Assembly (NCBI RefSeq): GCF_000425805.1
Contig: NZ_KE384454.1
Location: 271,593 to 335,592, forward strand
DNA length: 64,000 bases
Direction: 5' to 3'
Source of the DNA: Pseudomonas vranovensis DSM 16006
Lineage (GTDB): Bacteria; Pseudomonadota; Gammaproteobacteria; Pseudomonadales; Pseudomonadaceae
The notes under the pieces are model-generated. The model ran no database searches, had not been told where the DNA came from, and worked only from the letters and a program-made list of their open reading frames with translations. The position numbers and the translations under genes are program-made. Below are positions 54,823-63,709 of this stretch, piece after piece; position 1 is the stretch's first letter; each line of letters starts with the position of its first letter.

Positions 54823-55380
54823 CTAACATCCAACTCCCAACAAATTTTGCTTGTCGAGCGAAATCCAGTGGGGGTATTCATCAATCAGGTTGTTTGTCTT
54901 ACCTACAGCCTGCTTGAGTAAATAACTAAGAGAAGAATGAGGTATGGACATCGTTGAGTCAAGCGCTGAGACAAAATCTTCACTCCAATCATAAAGATGA
55001 TGCATCACTAATGAAGCGAATGAACTCTGAGTTATGAAGGTCAATCGCCGACACCCTCGATACGTCGGCAAAACTGACGGACTGTCTACATCGCAACTGA
55101 TGTCCTGCACCTGGCTTATAAAGCTAGCACCTCGTGCTCGCAACAAGTCACACGAAGTAAATGGACTGCCCGCTTTTGAGGAGTTCACTGCTCGTAGGCT
55201 TAACAGTGCACGTGCATACAAATCGACAGTGGGCTTCCCCAATGAAAAGGCTAGACTTAATATTTTACCGCTACGCGCATCTGCTACAAAACAAATGAAC
55301 GGATGGCGCTTCACATAAGCTCCTTGGGACTTAATGTAAAAGCCTAAGGTCACATACAAAGGAAATAAATAGGTGTACAT
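54823..55380 (-). CDS. unknown protein, fifth gene of the transposition operon
   Basis: The 185-residue product is not recognised. It starts 9 bp after the TniQ stop and is read in the same direction. The opening is hydrophobic (MYTYLFPLYVTLGFYIKSQG). Then HPFICFVADARSGKILSLAF resembles the first RNase-H-fold strand with an Asp, as in transposase cores, but no further DDE motif follows; this likeness is weak. It could be an accessory transposition protein or the first cargo gene. Base composition matches the other tni genes (AT-richer than the catabolic genes). Confidence 0.55.
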   Translation of the reverse strand: MYTYLFPLYVTLGFYIKSQGAYVKRHPFICFVADARSGKILSLAFSLGKPTVDLYARALLSLRAVNSSKAGSPFTSCDLLRARGASFISQVQDISCDVDSPSVLPTYRGCRRLTFITQSSFASLVMHHLYDWSEDFVSALDSTMSIPHSSLSYLLKQAVGKTNNLIDEYPHWISLDKQNLLGVGC

Positions 55381-55389
55381 TCAATAGGC

Positions 55390-56397
55390 TCATACAATGT
55401 TGGAGGACGGAATCAATAGAGCGCGAGTTTCAAACCTGCGTAAATTTTCACACAGCCAGGAAAAAATCTTTGGATCAAATTCATAAACTGACCGCCAAAC
55501 CTGGTCAGGTGTGCTCGGGGCCCAATAGTCGTTCTTGAGTGACGCGGTAGCTTCTCGTCTGCCGATCCAACCTATCAACACCCCTATAAAAAACAGAGCC
55601 CGCGCGCGACAGGCTGCCGAAGCCCTAAATGGCTGTAGATAGCAACTGACATACAGAGTCTCTCCTTCGGTAGATTTAATGTCTAACAGTCGCCTACTCC
55701 CTGCATGACCATACAACACTGTTCCTGGCGTCAACAATACACGCATCAAGCACATAAGCGTATTATCGATAAGATACGCGCCACCTGCTCCTTGTGATTT
55801 GCGTAACTTCACAAATTTCTTCTGCACTCTGCAGGCAGCCTGTAGTAGGCAGCTCCAGTCATTGACATAGTCTTCGTAGCGTAATTCTCTAGCCTGAACA
55901 GAATGATGCCATTTGAATATAGCCCGTGGGGCATCCAAGGCATCACTTACGTGTCGTGGTGCATCCCACAGTAAAGTGTTATGCACCGCGCAAAATGGCT
56001 CCAGCACTTGCCTCCACACACACTTGAGAATTGGCGCCCGAGTATATCTCATCGCCTCAACCATGCACGACTGACAATAAGACCTCCGATATACCCATGG
56101 AATGATAGGCGAAACATGGCCTGTCGGCTTCGAAAATTTCTCTAAATCATTACCGATAACAGATTTTAGTACAGCGCCCAGCTGATTAGGGCTGACAAAA
56201 TCCAGGTCCGAGCCGGTTTCAAGATGCTGATCAAACTCAAACAAAGACAAAAATAATGGACACTGGTTAGATCCTTTCCAAAAATGCTCCATGAGATGCT
56301 GCTGGACTTCGGGAAACTGACACAGCCGATAACACCATGAGGAAAGCGCCTCCCCTTTTAAATATTTACCGGTAGAGCATTTGAAAATTTTCAACAT
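55390..56397 (-). CDS. tniQ: TniQ/TnsD-like target-selection protein
   Basis: The 335-residue protein has the TniQ opening GEALSSWCYRLCQ. A zinc-binding block follows: SYCQSCMVEAMRYTRAPILKC with WRQVLEPFCAVHNTLLWD, that is C-x-x-C and C-x-x-H. TniQ/TnsD proteins link the AAA+ regulator and transposase to the target site. It overlaps the second ATPase gene by 32 bp, so the two are coupled. The C-terminal part (residues about 200-335) carries RRLLDIKSTEGETLYV and is not recognised. Length is between classical TniQ and TnsD. Confidence 0.8.
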   Translation of the reverse strand: MLKIFKCSTGKYLKGEALSSWCYRLCQFPEVQQHLMEHFWKGSNQCPLFLSLFEFDQHLETGSDLDFVSPNQLGAVLKSVIGNDLEKFSKPTGHVSPIIPWVYRRSYCQSCMVEAMRYTRAPILKCVWRQVLEPFCAVHNTLLWDAPRHVSDALDAPRAIFKWHHSVQARELRYEDYVNDWSCLLQAACRVQKKFVKLRKSQGAGGAYLIDNTLMCLMRVLLTPGTVLYGHAGSRRLLDIKSTEGETLYVSCYLQPFRASAACRARALFFIGVLIGWIGRREATASLKNDYWAPSTPDQVWRSVYEFDPKIFSWLCENLRRFETRALLIPSSNIV

Positions 56398-57184
56398 TAT
56401 AATCTCCTCGTGCCCAGCGCTCGATAAATGCTGTAGTCATTTCAATTCTACTTGATGCCTCCAGAGTGGCGTATGCATAGCCAGATTCTAGCAATCCGAG
56501 AAACTCATGAATTTGCAGAGGCCGTTTCGCTATGTGTACAAGTGCCTCCCTATCGACTTGAATAGTTTGATTTGTAGCACGGTTAGCAGCTCTGCAAAAA
56601 CCTTCAGCGACTTCATATAGATCGATTAGCTCAAGAGAATTATTGAGCCACTGGTATTGCGCTCGAGGCCCTAACAGCTTTTCTATCTTCCGACAAAGCC
56701 CTTGGTCTTGCGTCGTATAAAGGACGGTTAAGCCCCCTCCACATTGCGTTACGGATGCTAATTGCTTAGCCAGAGAGTCGCCAGGCGCTGTAACAAAACG
56801 ATCCAGATCATCCACAACTACCAGCTTCAGACCAATGTACTTCACGTATTCATGCATATACGTTGGGGCTGATTTTAAGTGCTCATACGGAGACCGGATT
56901 TTCATGGAAATGGCAAATTGATCCAGCAATGTCAATCGACCCAAGCTAAAATTAAAATCAACCTTAATTGCCTCGTGACTAAATTCAGCCATTACCACAT
57001 CGAGAAAAGTTGTCAATCCACACCCAGGGATTCCTTTTAGGTGAATGACGCCCCCTCCGACAAAGCCCTCCATCGTACAGCGCAGTTTGCTGACCACCTC
57101 AGGGAGGCGCGGCCATGCATATTCGTATGAATACTGGCCTTGCAGGACCTTCACCGCTTTGTGACGACGAGCATTAGCAGTCAT
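56366..57184 (-). CDS. second TniB/TnsC-like ATPase with degenerate Walker A
   Basis: The 272-residue protein is an AAA+ module resembling TniB. The Walker A position reads LKGIPGCGLTTFLDV: the invariant lysine of GxxxxGK[ST] is Leu. Walker B KLVVVDDLDRF is intact. The ATG overlaps the TniB stop (ATGA). Later LTVLYTTQDQGLCRKIEKLLG resembles the sensor region. It may bind ATP poorly and act as a bridge between TniB filaments and TniQ. Two ATPases in one tni operon is unusual. Confidence 0.75.
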   Translation of the reverse strand: MTANARRHKAVKVLQGQYSYEYAWPRLPEVVSKLRCTMEGFVGGGVIHLKGIPGCGLTTFLDVVMAEFSHEAIKVDFNFSLGRLTLLDQFAISMKIRSPYEHLKSAPTYMHEYVKYIGLKLVVVDDLDRFVTAPGDSLAKQLASVTQCGGGLTVLYTTQDQGLCRKIEKLLGPRAQYQWLNNSLELIDLYEVAEGFCRAANRATNQTIQVDREALVHIAKRPLQIHEFLGLLESGYAYATLEASSRIEMTTAFIERWARGDYNVENFQMLYR

Positions 57185-58083
57185 GCGAAGCTAGTTCCAC
57201 GCTCAACCTGATCGACATCGCGTAATGCAATACATAAGTCATCCATAATATATTCTATATTGTCGAGATGCTGATGACCAATATGCTCGGTGCCGTCTGC
57301 AATGGCTGCCATCGCAGACGCTTGCAAAACCTTGACAATGTTATCAGTCAGCCCCTGCCCTGCTTCCATGATTTTTAGAAATAACTTCTGGTCCTTGAAA
57401 TTAGTCGGGAGCTGCAATGGAAGGCGAGAAATGTATGAGGCAACGAAACTCCTAAATTCTCCATCATTCCCCCATTGCTGTAACGACCGCACGGCATAAC
57501 GGCGCGCCAACTGCGAATCCCGCCTCAATACTCGTGCGGCATCGGGAACTCCAAATGCAAATACACACAAGCCGTAATTAGAACCAGCAAGGTTCTTCAA
57601 TAACGACAAATTTATTCGCTGCTGGAAGTCAGTCAATGTTAACGCATCGTGGATCTCATCAATCACAATTGCACGTATATTCCGACTTTGTATTAAATAC
57701 TGTAGTTCAGGCGATACATTCTCATTGAGGCGCGCACGCCGGGAAATCTTTACTCCAATTTCTTGCAATATCAATTCCTTTAGAGAATAACCATTCGGGC
57801 TTTGGTGCATGGTTACGAAAACCATTTTCTCTGCAGAAGAACAGTTTCGCTGCTTCAACTCCTCAATCATACTGGTTTTACCTGAACCTCCAGGCCCTAT
57901 AACTAGCATGCTTGGTGCATTAATCTTATTTTTCATCTGCATCATTAGCTGCATGCGACTAATGAGCCTTTCAGCTGAAGGGTGTGGAATCCAGATATCT
58001 TGAGAGCATGTCAACATACGCTCATGATTGGATAACGCGAAGTATTCCTGACTGTCGGAATGAACGTGTTGAAGCTCGGACAT
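57181..58083 (-). CDS. tniB: TniB-family transposition ATPase
   Basis: The 300-residue AAA+ protein has intact motifs: SMLVIGPGGSGKTSMIEEL (Walker A) and IRAIVIDEIHDAL (Walker B), followed by SLLKNLAGSNYGLCVFAFGV (sensor 1 region). TniB/TnsC proteins form ATP-bound filaments on DNA, recruit the transposase and enforce target immunity. It starts 71 bp after the TniA stop and is followed directly by the second ATPase gene. IWIPHPSAERLISRMQ near the N-terminus is a family signature. Confidence 0.9.
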   Translation of the reverse strand: MSELQHVHSDSQEYFALSNHERMLTCSQDIWIPHPSAERLISRMQLMMQMKNKINAPSMLVIGPGGSGKTSMIEELKQRNCSSAEKMVFVTMHQSPNGYSLKELILQEIGVKISRRARLNENVSPELQYLIQSRNIRAIVIDEIHDALTLTDFQQRINLSLLKNLAGSNYGLCVFAFGVPDAARVLRRDSQLARRYAVRSLQQWGNDGEFRSFVASYISRLPLQLPTNFKDQKLFLKIMEAGQGLTDNIVKVLQASAMAAIADGTEHIGHQHLDNIEYIMDDLCIALRDVDQVERGTSFA

Positions 58084-58153
58084 ATATTGCTCGTCAGATA
58101 AATTCTATTATTGATTACAGACGACTTATGGGCTGCTTTCATACCAAATTTGT

Positions 58154-59914
58154 CTAGTACAGAATGGGATCTTCGCCGTAGTCTACATTTGATTGTGAGC
58201 GCAATGTCACCATGAAATCAGACATTGAGAAGTTGTTGCTGACGTCGTCCTTATCGCTAGTCCGTGGGCGTTTCGTGCTCGAGCCCTTCACACTGGTTTG
58301 GTCATCCCCCCGGGAGGGCTTTGCCGTTACGCCGTCAAGAATATCGCTATAAGCATTATGCACTGCTATGCCCCGCTCTTTTTTCACTCGTTTGGCTTTC
58401 ATCGTGGCCGTTATCTCATCTTTCACCACACGTTTAGCCTTGAGCGCAGCTAGCCCTCCAAGCTGCGTCATGGTGCCACTCGGTGCCGTTTTCCTCTGTC
58501 TTTGATGCCGATAAAGTTCGTAGTGTGAGTCTCGGTTGAAAGTATTTCGCACGCAAGGAATCAAAAGCCATTCCTCACCAACTTTAACTCTGATATTACC
58601 AAGGTTATAGGGGTCGTATTTAACAAGGACCTTCTTCCGAACATGATCTTTGAGGCTCGGCGCGTAGTAGAATCTGCGAAATAATTCGATTCCTTCAGGA
58701 ACGATTTGTTTTGCAGGAAGCTCTGGATAGAATCTGAATCGGAATCCGTCCATATCTGACTCAGGAACCACTTTAGGCTCCACACCATCACTGTAGTAAT
58801 CATTCCAAGCTTCGATTGGTGTCTTCCCGATACCTGAATGCTTGGTTTCGTGATACACGCACACTTGGTAAATCATGAACTCTCGCAGCCCCCTAAACGT
58901 CATCGCCGCTCGTGCTTCGCTCTTGTACGCCTTTCTGGCGATAACATTAGATCCGGTAGTGCCTGGCAGAAAGTGGACTTTGGTGGTCATGAACGTACCA
59001 ATGAGGCTTTCGATATGCCCTCCTTGGTGTTTTTTGCCGACGTCACGGTGTTTGACATCGATACCGTAATCCTTGCAATTTAACACCAGCACGTCCGATA
59101 TAAATTCTTTAGCATTATCAGTATGGATGGTTTCCATCAGTCCATGCACTGGCCACAGCTTCTTTTCCAAACCAAGCGCTTGCAACATTTTATCTTTGGG
59201 CAAAACACAGTTTTCGATCAACATTGCAACGCTTACAGCACTTGGCGGTAATAGTGACAGATAGAACCCTAGAATCACTCTCGTATGGAGGCAGATAGCC
59301 ATGCTGATCCAAGGTCTACCGATAATTACCCTTCGGTCATTTTCATCAACCAACAATAGGTCAACAACTGTATGGTCGAATTGAACCCATTCCAAAGGCC
59401 GCTCAGTTTTCTTATGCCCAGGTCTAGCTCCATACCGCTGATTAGCTGCCTCTTTACCATGCTTTTTTTCGTAGAGTAATCTCGGGTCTTTAGCTTGTAT
59501 CCGCCTTCTGACCGTATAATAAGATGGTCGAACAATTTTTCTTGCATCCGCCTCTGCCTGGCAGGCTGACCAGACATTTTTATATGAAGCAGATGGTCCG
59601 GTATAGCATTCTTCAAAAACCTGCTCAATCAACCTCTCCACACTGCGATCTAAATCCGTACTACCTCTTTTCCGCCCGCGCTTGCTTGGGACTAATCTCT
59701 TATAGCTAGCTGCACCACGGCAACTCGCGACCAATTTATAGAAATAGGGCTTACTTAACCCCAACAACTTCATCCCTTCGGAAGCTTTGATTTCTCCTTT
59801 AACAACACGACTTATTATTGTAAAACGCTCGCTGCCGAGCTTATGCCTGTTTATCTCCTCAGGCGGGCTGCAGCTATCAACTCCACCAGAGGTATCGGTT
59901 CCTATATCGGACAT
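58154..59914 (-). CDS. tniA: TniA/TnsB-like DDE transposase
   Basis: About 586 residues from ATG 59914; a GTG at 59962 is an alternative start. An N-terminal helix-turn-helix part (KASEGMKLLGLSKPYFYKLV) precedes the integrase core. WVQFDHTVVDLLLVDEN holds the first Asp, HTDNAKEFISDV the second and QGGHIESLIGTFMTTK the Glu. The Mu-type C-terminal domain follows (EPKVVPESDMDGFRF and RKKVLVKYDPYNLGNIRV). It would cut and join the transposon ends, binding the GAGAC repeats. It is the first gene of the operon and reads inward from the repeats at 60.8 kb. Confidence 0.92.
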   Translation of the reverse strand: MSDIGTDTSGGVDSCSPPEEINRHKLGSERFTIISRVVKGEIKASEGMKLLGLSKPYFYKLVASCRGAASYKRLVPSKRGRKRGSTDLDRSVERLIEQVFEECYTGPSASYKNVWSACQAEADARKIVRPSYYTVRRRIQAKDPRLLYEKKHGKEAANQRYGARPGHKKTERPLEWVQFDHTVVDLLLVDENDRRVIIGRPWISMAICLHTRVILGFYLSLLPPSAVSVAMLIENCVLPKDKMLQALGLEKKLWPVHGLMETIHTDNAKEFISDVLVLNCKDYGIDVKHRDVGKKHQGGHIESLIGTFMTTKVHFLPGTTGSNVIARKAYKSEARAAMTFRGLREFMIYQVCVYHETKHSGIGKTPIEAWNDYYSDGVEPKVVPESDMDGFRFRFYPELPAKQIVPEGIELFRRFYYAPSLKDHVRKKVLVKYDPYNLGNIRVKVGEEWLLIPCVRNTFNRDSHYELYRHQRQRKTAPSGTMTQLGGLAALKAKRVVKDEITATMKAKRVKKERGIAVHNAYSDILDGVTAKPSRGDDQTSVKGSSTKRPRTSDKDDVSNNFSMSDFMVTLRSQSNVDYGEDPILY

Positions 59915-59962
59915 AGCACCTGACCCGAACTCAAAAATGGGACCGGCATATTTACGCAGCAC

Positions 59963-60823
59963 TCGTGGTTATGAACATTGATTCAATACCGCGGGTGCAC
60001 AACGCACGACCGGCTGCCTTTTTCATTTTTAACTTCCATTTTGCTTTGGTGTCAACCTGCTGTTGTCGCCGACTTCACTTGATGGACCAGACTACGCGCA
60101 TCCCAAAACACCCTTGTCAAAAACGACTCCAAACCCCGTCGGCACACATCTCATTATCAACATCAAGCTTAAGCCTTCATCGCAACTAAGTGGACTATGT
60201 AAACACCCCACTCTTGTTGCAGGATCGCCAAATTGTGAGGTTGGAAGCCTAGCAAATCACGGGCAGCAACCCGCCGTAGCCGATGACATCAATCGCCTTC
60301 AAGTGGACGGGCTTGTTGTTCCAGCACTTGCTGCGGAGCGCAGCGTTTCACCATTCAAAACACGCTCATAAAAACGAGTCGATTTAGGATGACCATCGAA
60401 AAATCTCTCACAATTTCCTGGAAAATCTCTTTAATCATCGAATATTTGAGTCACTGAAATTTTGTCAGGAAGAAGTTTCATTTTGTGAAAGCTGCCTTTT
60501 TTCGCTTCGGATTAATCATTGCCTTCATAGCTTCGCCTCCTCTCCTTCTCGAAACCGTTTGCACGGTAAGAAGTTCTAGCAGCAACTGCAAAATGCCTTG
60601 AGCGTTTCCAAGGTGGCGATACCGGTACCGATGCTGCCACGCAGCGCCAAGATTCTTAGGAAGAAGGTAACTCCGCTAATCACGGTCTTGGATTCGATCA
60701 AGTCGCTCAGTGCAATGGTCGAATCGATTGCAAGCGAAACAGCCTGAATGTCTGCAATCTCCTTGAGGCTGTCGTGGCCTTAGTGCTGTCGATTATTGCG
60801 TTGCAGTGGCGAAGGGTTTCAGT
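59963..60823. other. intergenic region between tniA and the right-hand repeats
   Basis: No convincing gene on either strand. Short open frames (for example 60063-60371) have skewed composition and no family likeness. The stretch 60560-60790 is GC-richer and may be a worn gene remnant. The tniA promoter should lie near 59970-60050, but no clear box was seen. Confidence 0.5.
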
Positions 60824-60877
60824 ATTGCTAAATTAGGAGACTTTCCATGGGGAAAATTCTTAATAAGGAGACTATCC
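60824..60877 (+). repeat. two GAGAC repeats, candidate right transposon end
   Basis: Copies at 60824-60846 (ATTGCTAAATTAGGAGACTTTCC with few changes from those at 3733 and 3928) and 60855-60877 (AATTCTTAATAAGGAGACT plus ATCC). They have the same orientation as the cluster at 3.55-3.95 kb and the opposite orientation to the copy at 4092. They lie just upstream of tniA. Confidence 0.6.
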
Positions 60878-60941
60878 CTAAAAAAGTATCTTTATTTCGC
60901 AGCGTATTCGCTGCAGCCCCTGTAGTCCGCGCCTTCCGGTT

Positions 60942-60964
60942 TGTCTCCTAATTTCGCGATTGCA
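60942..60964 (-). repeat. inverted GAGAC repeat before the second recombinase gene
   Basis: Plus strand reads TGTCTCCTAATTTCGCGATT; inverted it matches the consensus (AAATTAGGAGACA). It lies 216 bp before the recombinase gene at 61158, mirroring the copy at 4092 (about 230 bp before the recombinase at 4340). It may be the left end of a neighbouring element. Confidence 0.5.
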
Positions 60965-61157
60965 GCACCGGTCGCTGTTCCACAAAATCCCGTTCCTCGA
61001 AATATCAGCACCTTGCCGTATCATCCTCACACCTTCCTTTATGTTGCCCTGTCACGAAACTGCGTTTGAAGAGCTCACGCTTCGAAAACTGGCTAACGCT
61101 TCGCCTGTCTGCTAGACGTAGATAACTAGTCGAAGATTTTAGCGCGCAGGTTGCCTC

Positions 61158-62267
61158 ATGACTCGGCCATTCATCCCATTTCCGATTTTTCCTCCATACA
61201 GCCACTGGCGACCTAATCGCGAATCCGCCTTCCTTGGAAACCTCCAAGTTTCGGCCCGCTTGCGTGCAGTCACCGAGTCATGCCGGCCCTTCGTTAGCAC
61301 TTGGTACGCCGACCGGTTCGTCAATTGGATTGCTCATAACTGGAGCCCATTGAACCCCCATAAGCAGTACAACATCTGCGTCCAAGGCCTGGAAAAGATG
61401 CTCAACTGGAGCTTCGCGAACGATGTTTGTTTGCTGGACTGGACTCGCGCCGACTTTGAGCGCTATTCGGAGTTTATTCGAAGCCCACTCAGCGCCTGGG
61501 CCACTTCCAGTAAACAGACACGGTTCTGGGGCGACGCCGCCACGGACTTTAAATATTGGCCAATCAATCCGAACTGGAAGCCATTCCAAGATACCCGTAC
61601 TTGTAAATTTTTCGAAGAAATCGATAAAAATGTGTGGAAGCGTGAGATCCGATGCGTTAAGCAGTTCATGGATTTCTACCTTAACGACGTATCCTCCAAA
61701 CGTGAAAATGTAGCCTCGGCAAAACTGGATTGCTTGATGTTCAAACCCTCGAAAGCCCGAGGCACTATTTCGGATGAAGTCTTGGAATGGGTTCTCTTAA
61801 TGCTCCCGAGCCTTACGCTGAGTACGCATCAATCGAACATGATTGCAATGTTTTTAATGATCGCGAGATATTCAGCTCGGCCTCTGTGGCAGGTGCTGGG
61901 CAGTGCCTCAAGTCCAGGGCGTGTCGATCAGTTCAGGCGAGATGTGCATGGGACATGGCTTGAGAACCATCCCAGGGACGGCAGTTCTGTTCCGCTACCG
62001 GCGACGTTTGGTCGGGTCTTAGAGCGATATCTTATTCACTTGAATATTGATGCCAAGAAGCCGTTGCCTGCAGTGATCCTGTTTCCTAAGGAAGATTCGG
62101 TCGGCTGTTACACCCTTAAATCCTTCCGGCGCATTATTAACTCGATTAGAGAGAACCTAGCAGTTTTGGCAAAGACATCGGGCAAACCGGCTATTTTACA
62201 CGCGTCCCAAGAGCTTCGACGGTTGACGGCAGCCTTGGTAGCGAATCGTTCGATGGACGATTGCTAG
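61158..62267 (+). CDS. tyrosine-recombinase-like protein lacking catalytic residues
   Basis: A 369-residue homologue of the recombinase at 4340, clearest in the N domain: WTRADFERYSEFIRSPLSAW and INPNWKPFQDT match DYLDFCRNPPADW and PNPKWHPF. In the C-terminal half the first-Arg region reads MIARYSARPLWQVLG. The H-x-x-R box reads SQELRRLTA (His lost), and the protein ends at NRSMDDC before the Tyr motif. It is therefore probably inactive, as a truncated relic or as a DNA-binding-only partner. Confidence 0.75.
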   Translation: MTRPFIPFPIFPPYSHWRPNRESAFLGNLQVSARLRAVTESCRPFVSTWYADRFVNWIAHNWSPLNPHKQYNICVQGLEKMLNWSFANDVCLLDWTRADFERYSEFIRSPLSAWATSSKQTRFWGDAATDFKYWPINPNWKPFQDTRTCKFFEEIDKNVWKREIRCVKQFMDFYLNDVSSKRENVASAKLDCLMFKPSKARGTISDEVLEWVLLMLPSLTLSTHQSNMIAMFLMIARYSARPLWQVLGSASSPGRVDQFRRDVHGTWLENHPRDGSSVPLPATFGRVLERYLIHLNIDAKKPLPAVILFPKEDSVGCYTLKSFRRIINSIRENLAVLAKTSGKPAILHASQELRRLTAALVANRSMDDC

Positions 62268-62364
62268 GACTATTTTGGATTTGGTCGCATGCGCCCTCTC
62301 CCATTCTTTTCTGAAACCTTTCATAACTCAAATCCGTCGACTGATGGCTTATGCACGATGTACA

Positions 62365-62565
62365 TCAGACTCTAGGGGAGCTGTCAGTCGGATCATCAAC
62401 ATCAGGGTCAAGACGTGGGTCTTCAGGCGGTGATGGTTGAATAAGAGAGTCTTCCTCATCATCTCGGATCAGGATGTCGATCTTAGTGCGGTCAACTTCT
62501 ACATACTCGATGGATGGATTGGTTGGGTGTGCCAATTCCTTGAGCCAGTCATTAATCTCGATCAT
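62365..62565 (-). CDS. small acidic hypothetical protein, 66 aa
   Basis: Not recognised. It begins MIEINDWLKELAHPTNPSIEY and ends in a Pro/Asp/Ser-rich tail (EDPRLDPDVDDPTDSSPRV). Soluble and strongly acidic. Its start lies about 25 bp from the left end of the IS3 element. It may be a complete small gene or a fragment. Confidence 0.4.
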   Translation of the reverse strand: MIEINDWLKELAHPTNPSIEYVEVDRTKIDILIRDDEEDSLIQPSPPEDPRLDPDVDDPTDSSPRV

Positions 62566-62642
62566 TGACTTTGGATTGTTGAATCGCCCCTAGTTTTGTA
62601 GACACCTCCAAGCCTCATAATGAGGCCCAGATAGGAGGTGCC

Positions 62643-62921
62643 ATGAGTCGTCAACGTTACCCCGAAGAATTCAAGATCGAAGCGGTCAAGCAAGTGACCG
62701 AGAAAGGCAAACCTGTTGCGGATGTCGCCGAGCGTCTGGGGATGTCCGTTCACAGCCTCTACGCCTGGATCAAGCTCTACAGCAAGCCCCAAGAACAGCG
62801 TCAGCAAGATGATGACCAGCAAGCCGAGCTGCGTCAGCTTCGGGCCGAACTCAAGCGCGTGACAGAAGAACGAGACATCTTAAAAAAGGCCGCCGCGTAC
62901 TTTGCCAAGGAGTGCGGCTGA
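62643..62921 (+). CDS. IS3-family transposase OrfA
   Basis: A 92-residue helix-turn-helix and leucine-zipper protein: RYPEEFKIEAVKQVTEKGKP and VAERLGMSVHSLYAWIKLY, then a coiled coil (LRQLRAELKRVTEERDILKKAAAYF). A slippery A-AAA-AAG at 62882-62888 in the DILKKA codons would shift reading by -1 into orfB, as in other IS3 elements. It ends AKECG. Confidence 0.92.
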   Translation: MSRQRYPEEFKIEAVKQVTEKGKPVADVAERLGMSVHSLYAWIKLYSKPQEQRQQDDDQQAELRQLRAELKRVTEERDILKKAAAYFAKECG

Positions 62922-63709
62922 AGTACGCCTTTATTAAGCAGCTTGCGGGTAACTACTCCATTCGAAGGCTTTGCCTGACGCTGAAGGTTCATCCCAGCGG
63001 CTACTACGCCTGGCTGGCCGAGCCCCAATCTGCCCGAGAAAAAGAAGACCAACGCCTACTCGGCTTAATTAAACATGCTTGGTTAGAGAGCGGAGGCGTC
63101 TACGGCTATCGAAAAATTCACGATGACCTACGAGAACTGGGAGAGACATGCGGTCGAAATCGAGTCGGTCGCTTGATGCAGGTAGAGGGACTGCGTTCGC
63201 AAACGGGCTATCGCCGTCGCCCAGGGTTTTATGGTGGAAAGCCAACGGTAGCTTCACCCAACCACCTTGCCCGGCAGTTCAAGGTCAGTGAGCCGAACAA
63301 GGTCTGGGTGACAGATATCACTTACATCCGCACCTACGAAGGGTGGCTCTACTTGGCAGTAGTGCTGGATCTGTTTTCTCGCCAAGTGATCGGTTGGTCA
63401 ATGAAGCCCAGGATGAGCAGTGACCTGGCTATCGACGCGATGCTGATGGCGGTGTGGCGGCGTAAACCAAAACAGGAAGTGATGATTCACTCAGACCAGG
63501 GTAGTCAGTTCAGCAGTTCAGACTGGCAAAGCTTCCTGAAGGCTAACAATGTGGTCAGCAGCATGAGCCGGCGAGGAAACTGCCACGACAACGCCGTTGC
63601 AGAGAGCTTTTTCCAGCTGTTAAAGCGGGAGCGAATCCGACGAAAAATCTACGGAACACGCGAAGAAGCCCGGAGTGATATTTTCGATTACATCGAGATG
63701 TTCTATAAC
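62888..63709 (+). pseudogene. IS3-family transposase OrfB, 3'-truncated
   Basis: Read in the -1 frame after the slippery site. It shows KYAFIKQLAGNYSIRRLCLT, HPSGYYAWLAEP, and the DDE core: VWVTDITYIRTYEGWLYLAVVLD, MIHSDQGSQFSS and NAVAESFFQLLKRE. After DYIEMFYN the expected ending (about 15-20 residues) is replaced by the IS21-type end. The catalytic core is complete, so partial activity cannot be ruled out. Confidence 0.85.

Larger units (their letters stand above)
62596..63709 (+). mobile_element. IS3-family element, right end lost to an IS21-type insertion
   Basis: It starts near TGTAGACACCTCC (about 62596) and contains orfA and a frameshift-linked orfB. The coding sequence stops matching IS3 transposases at about 63709, where IS21-type end repeats begin. 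The last few codons of orfB and the right inverted repeat are not seen before the window ends. Confidence 0.75.

Noticed and set aside
54823..59914. TnsA endonuclease or Cas genes of a CRISPR-associated transposon
   Set aside because: No TnsA-like or Cas-like protein is encoded in or beside the tni operon.
60063..60371. Open frame of about 100 codons upstream of tniA
   Set aside because: No start with ribosome site, no recognisable domain, and abrupt composition change within it.
4092..60877. 5-bp target duplication at the transposon ends
   Set aside because: Bases next to TGT at 4096 (GGGAA) do not match those after the repeats at 60846 or 60877, so no duplication is claimed.
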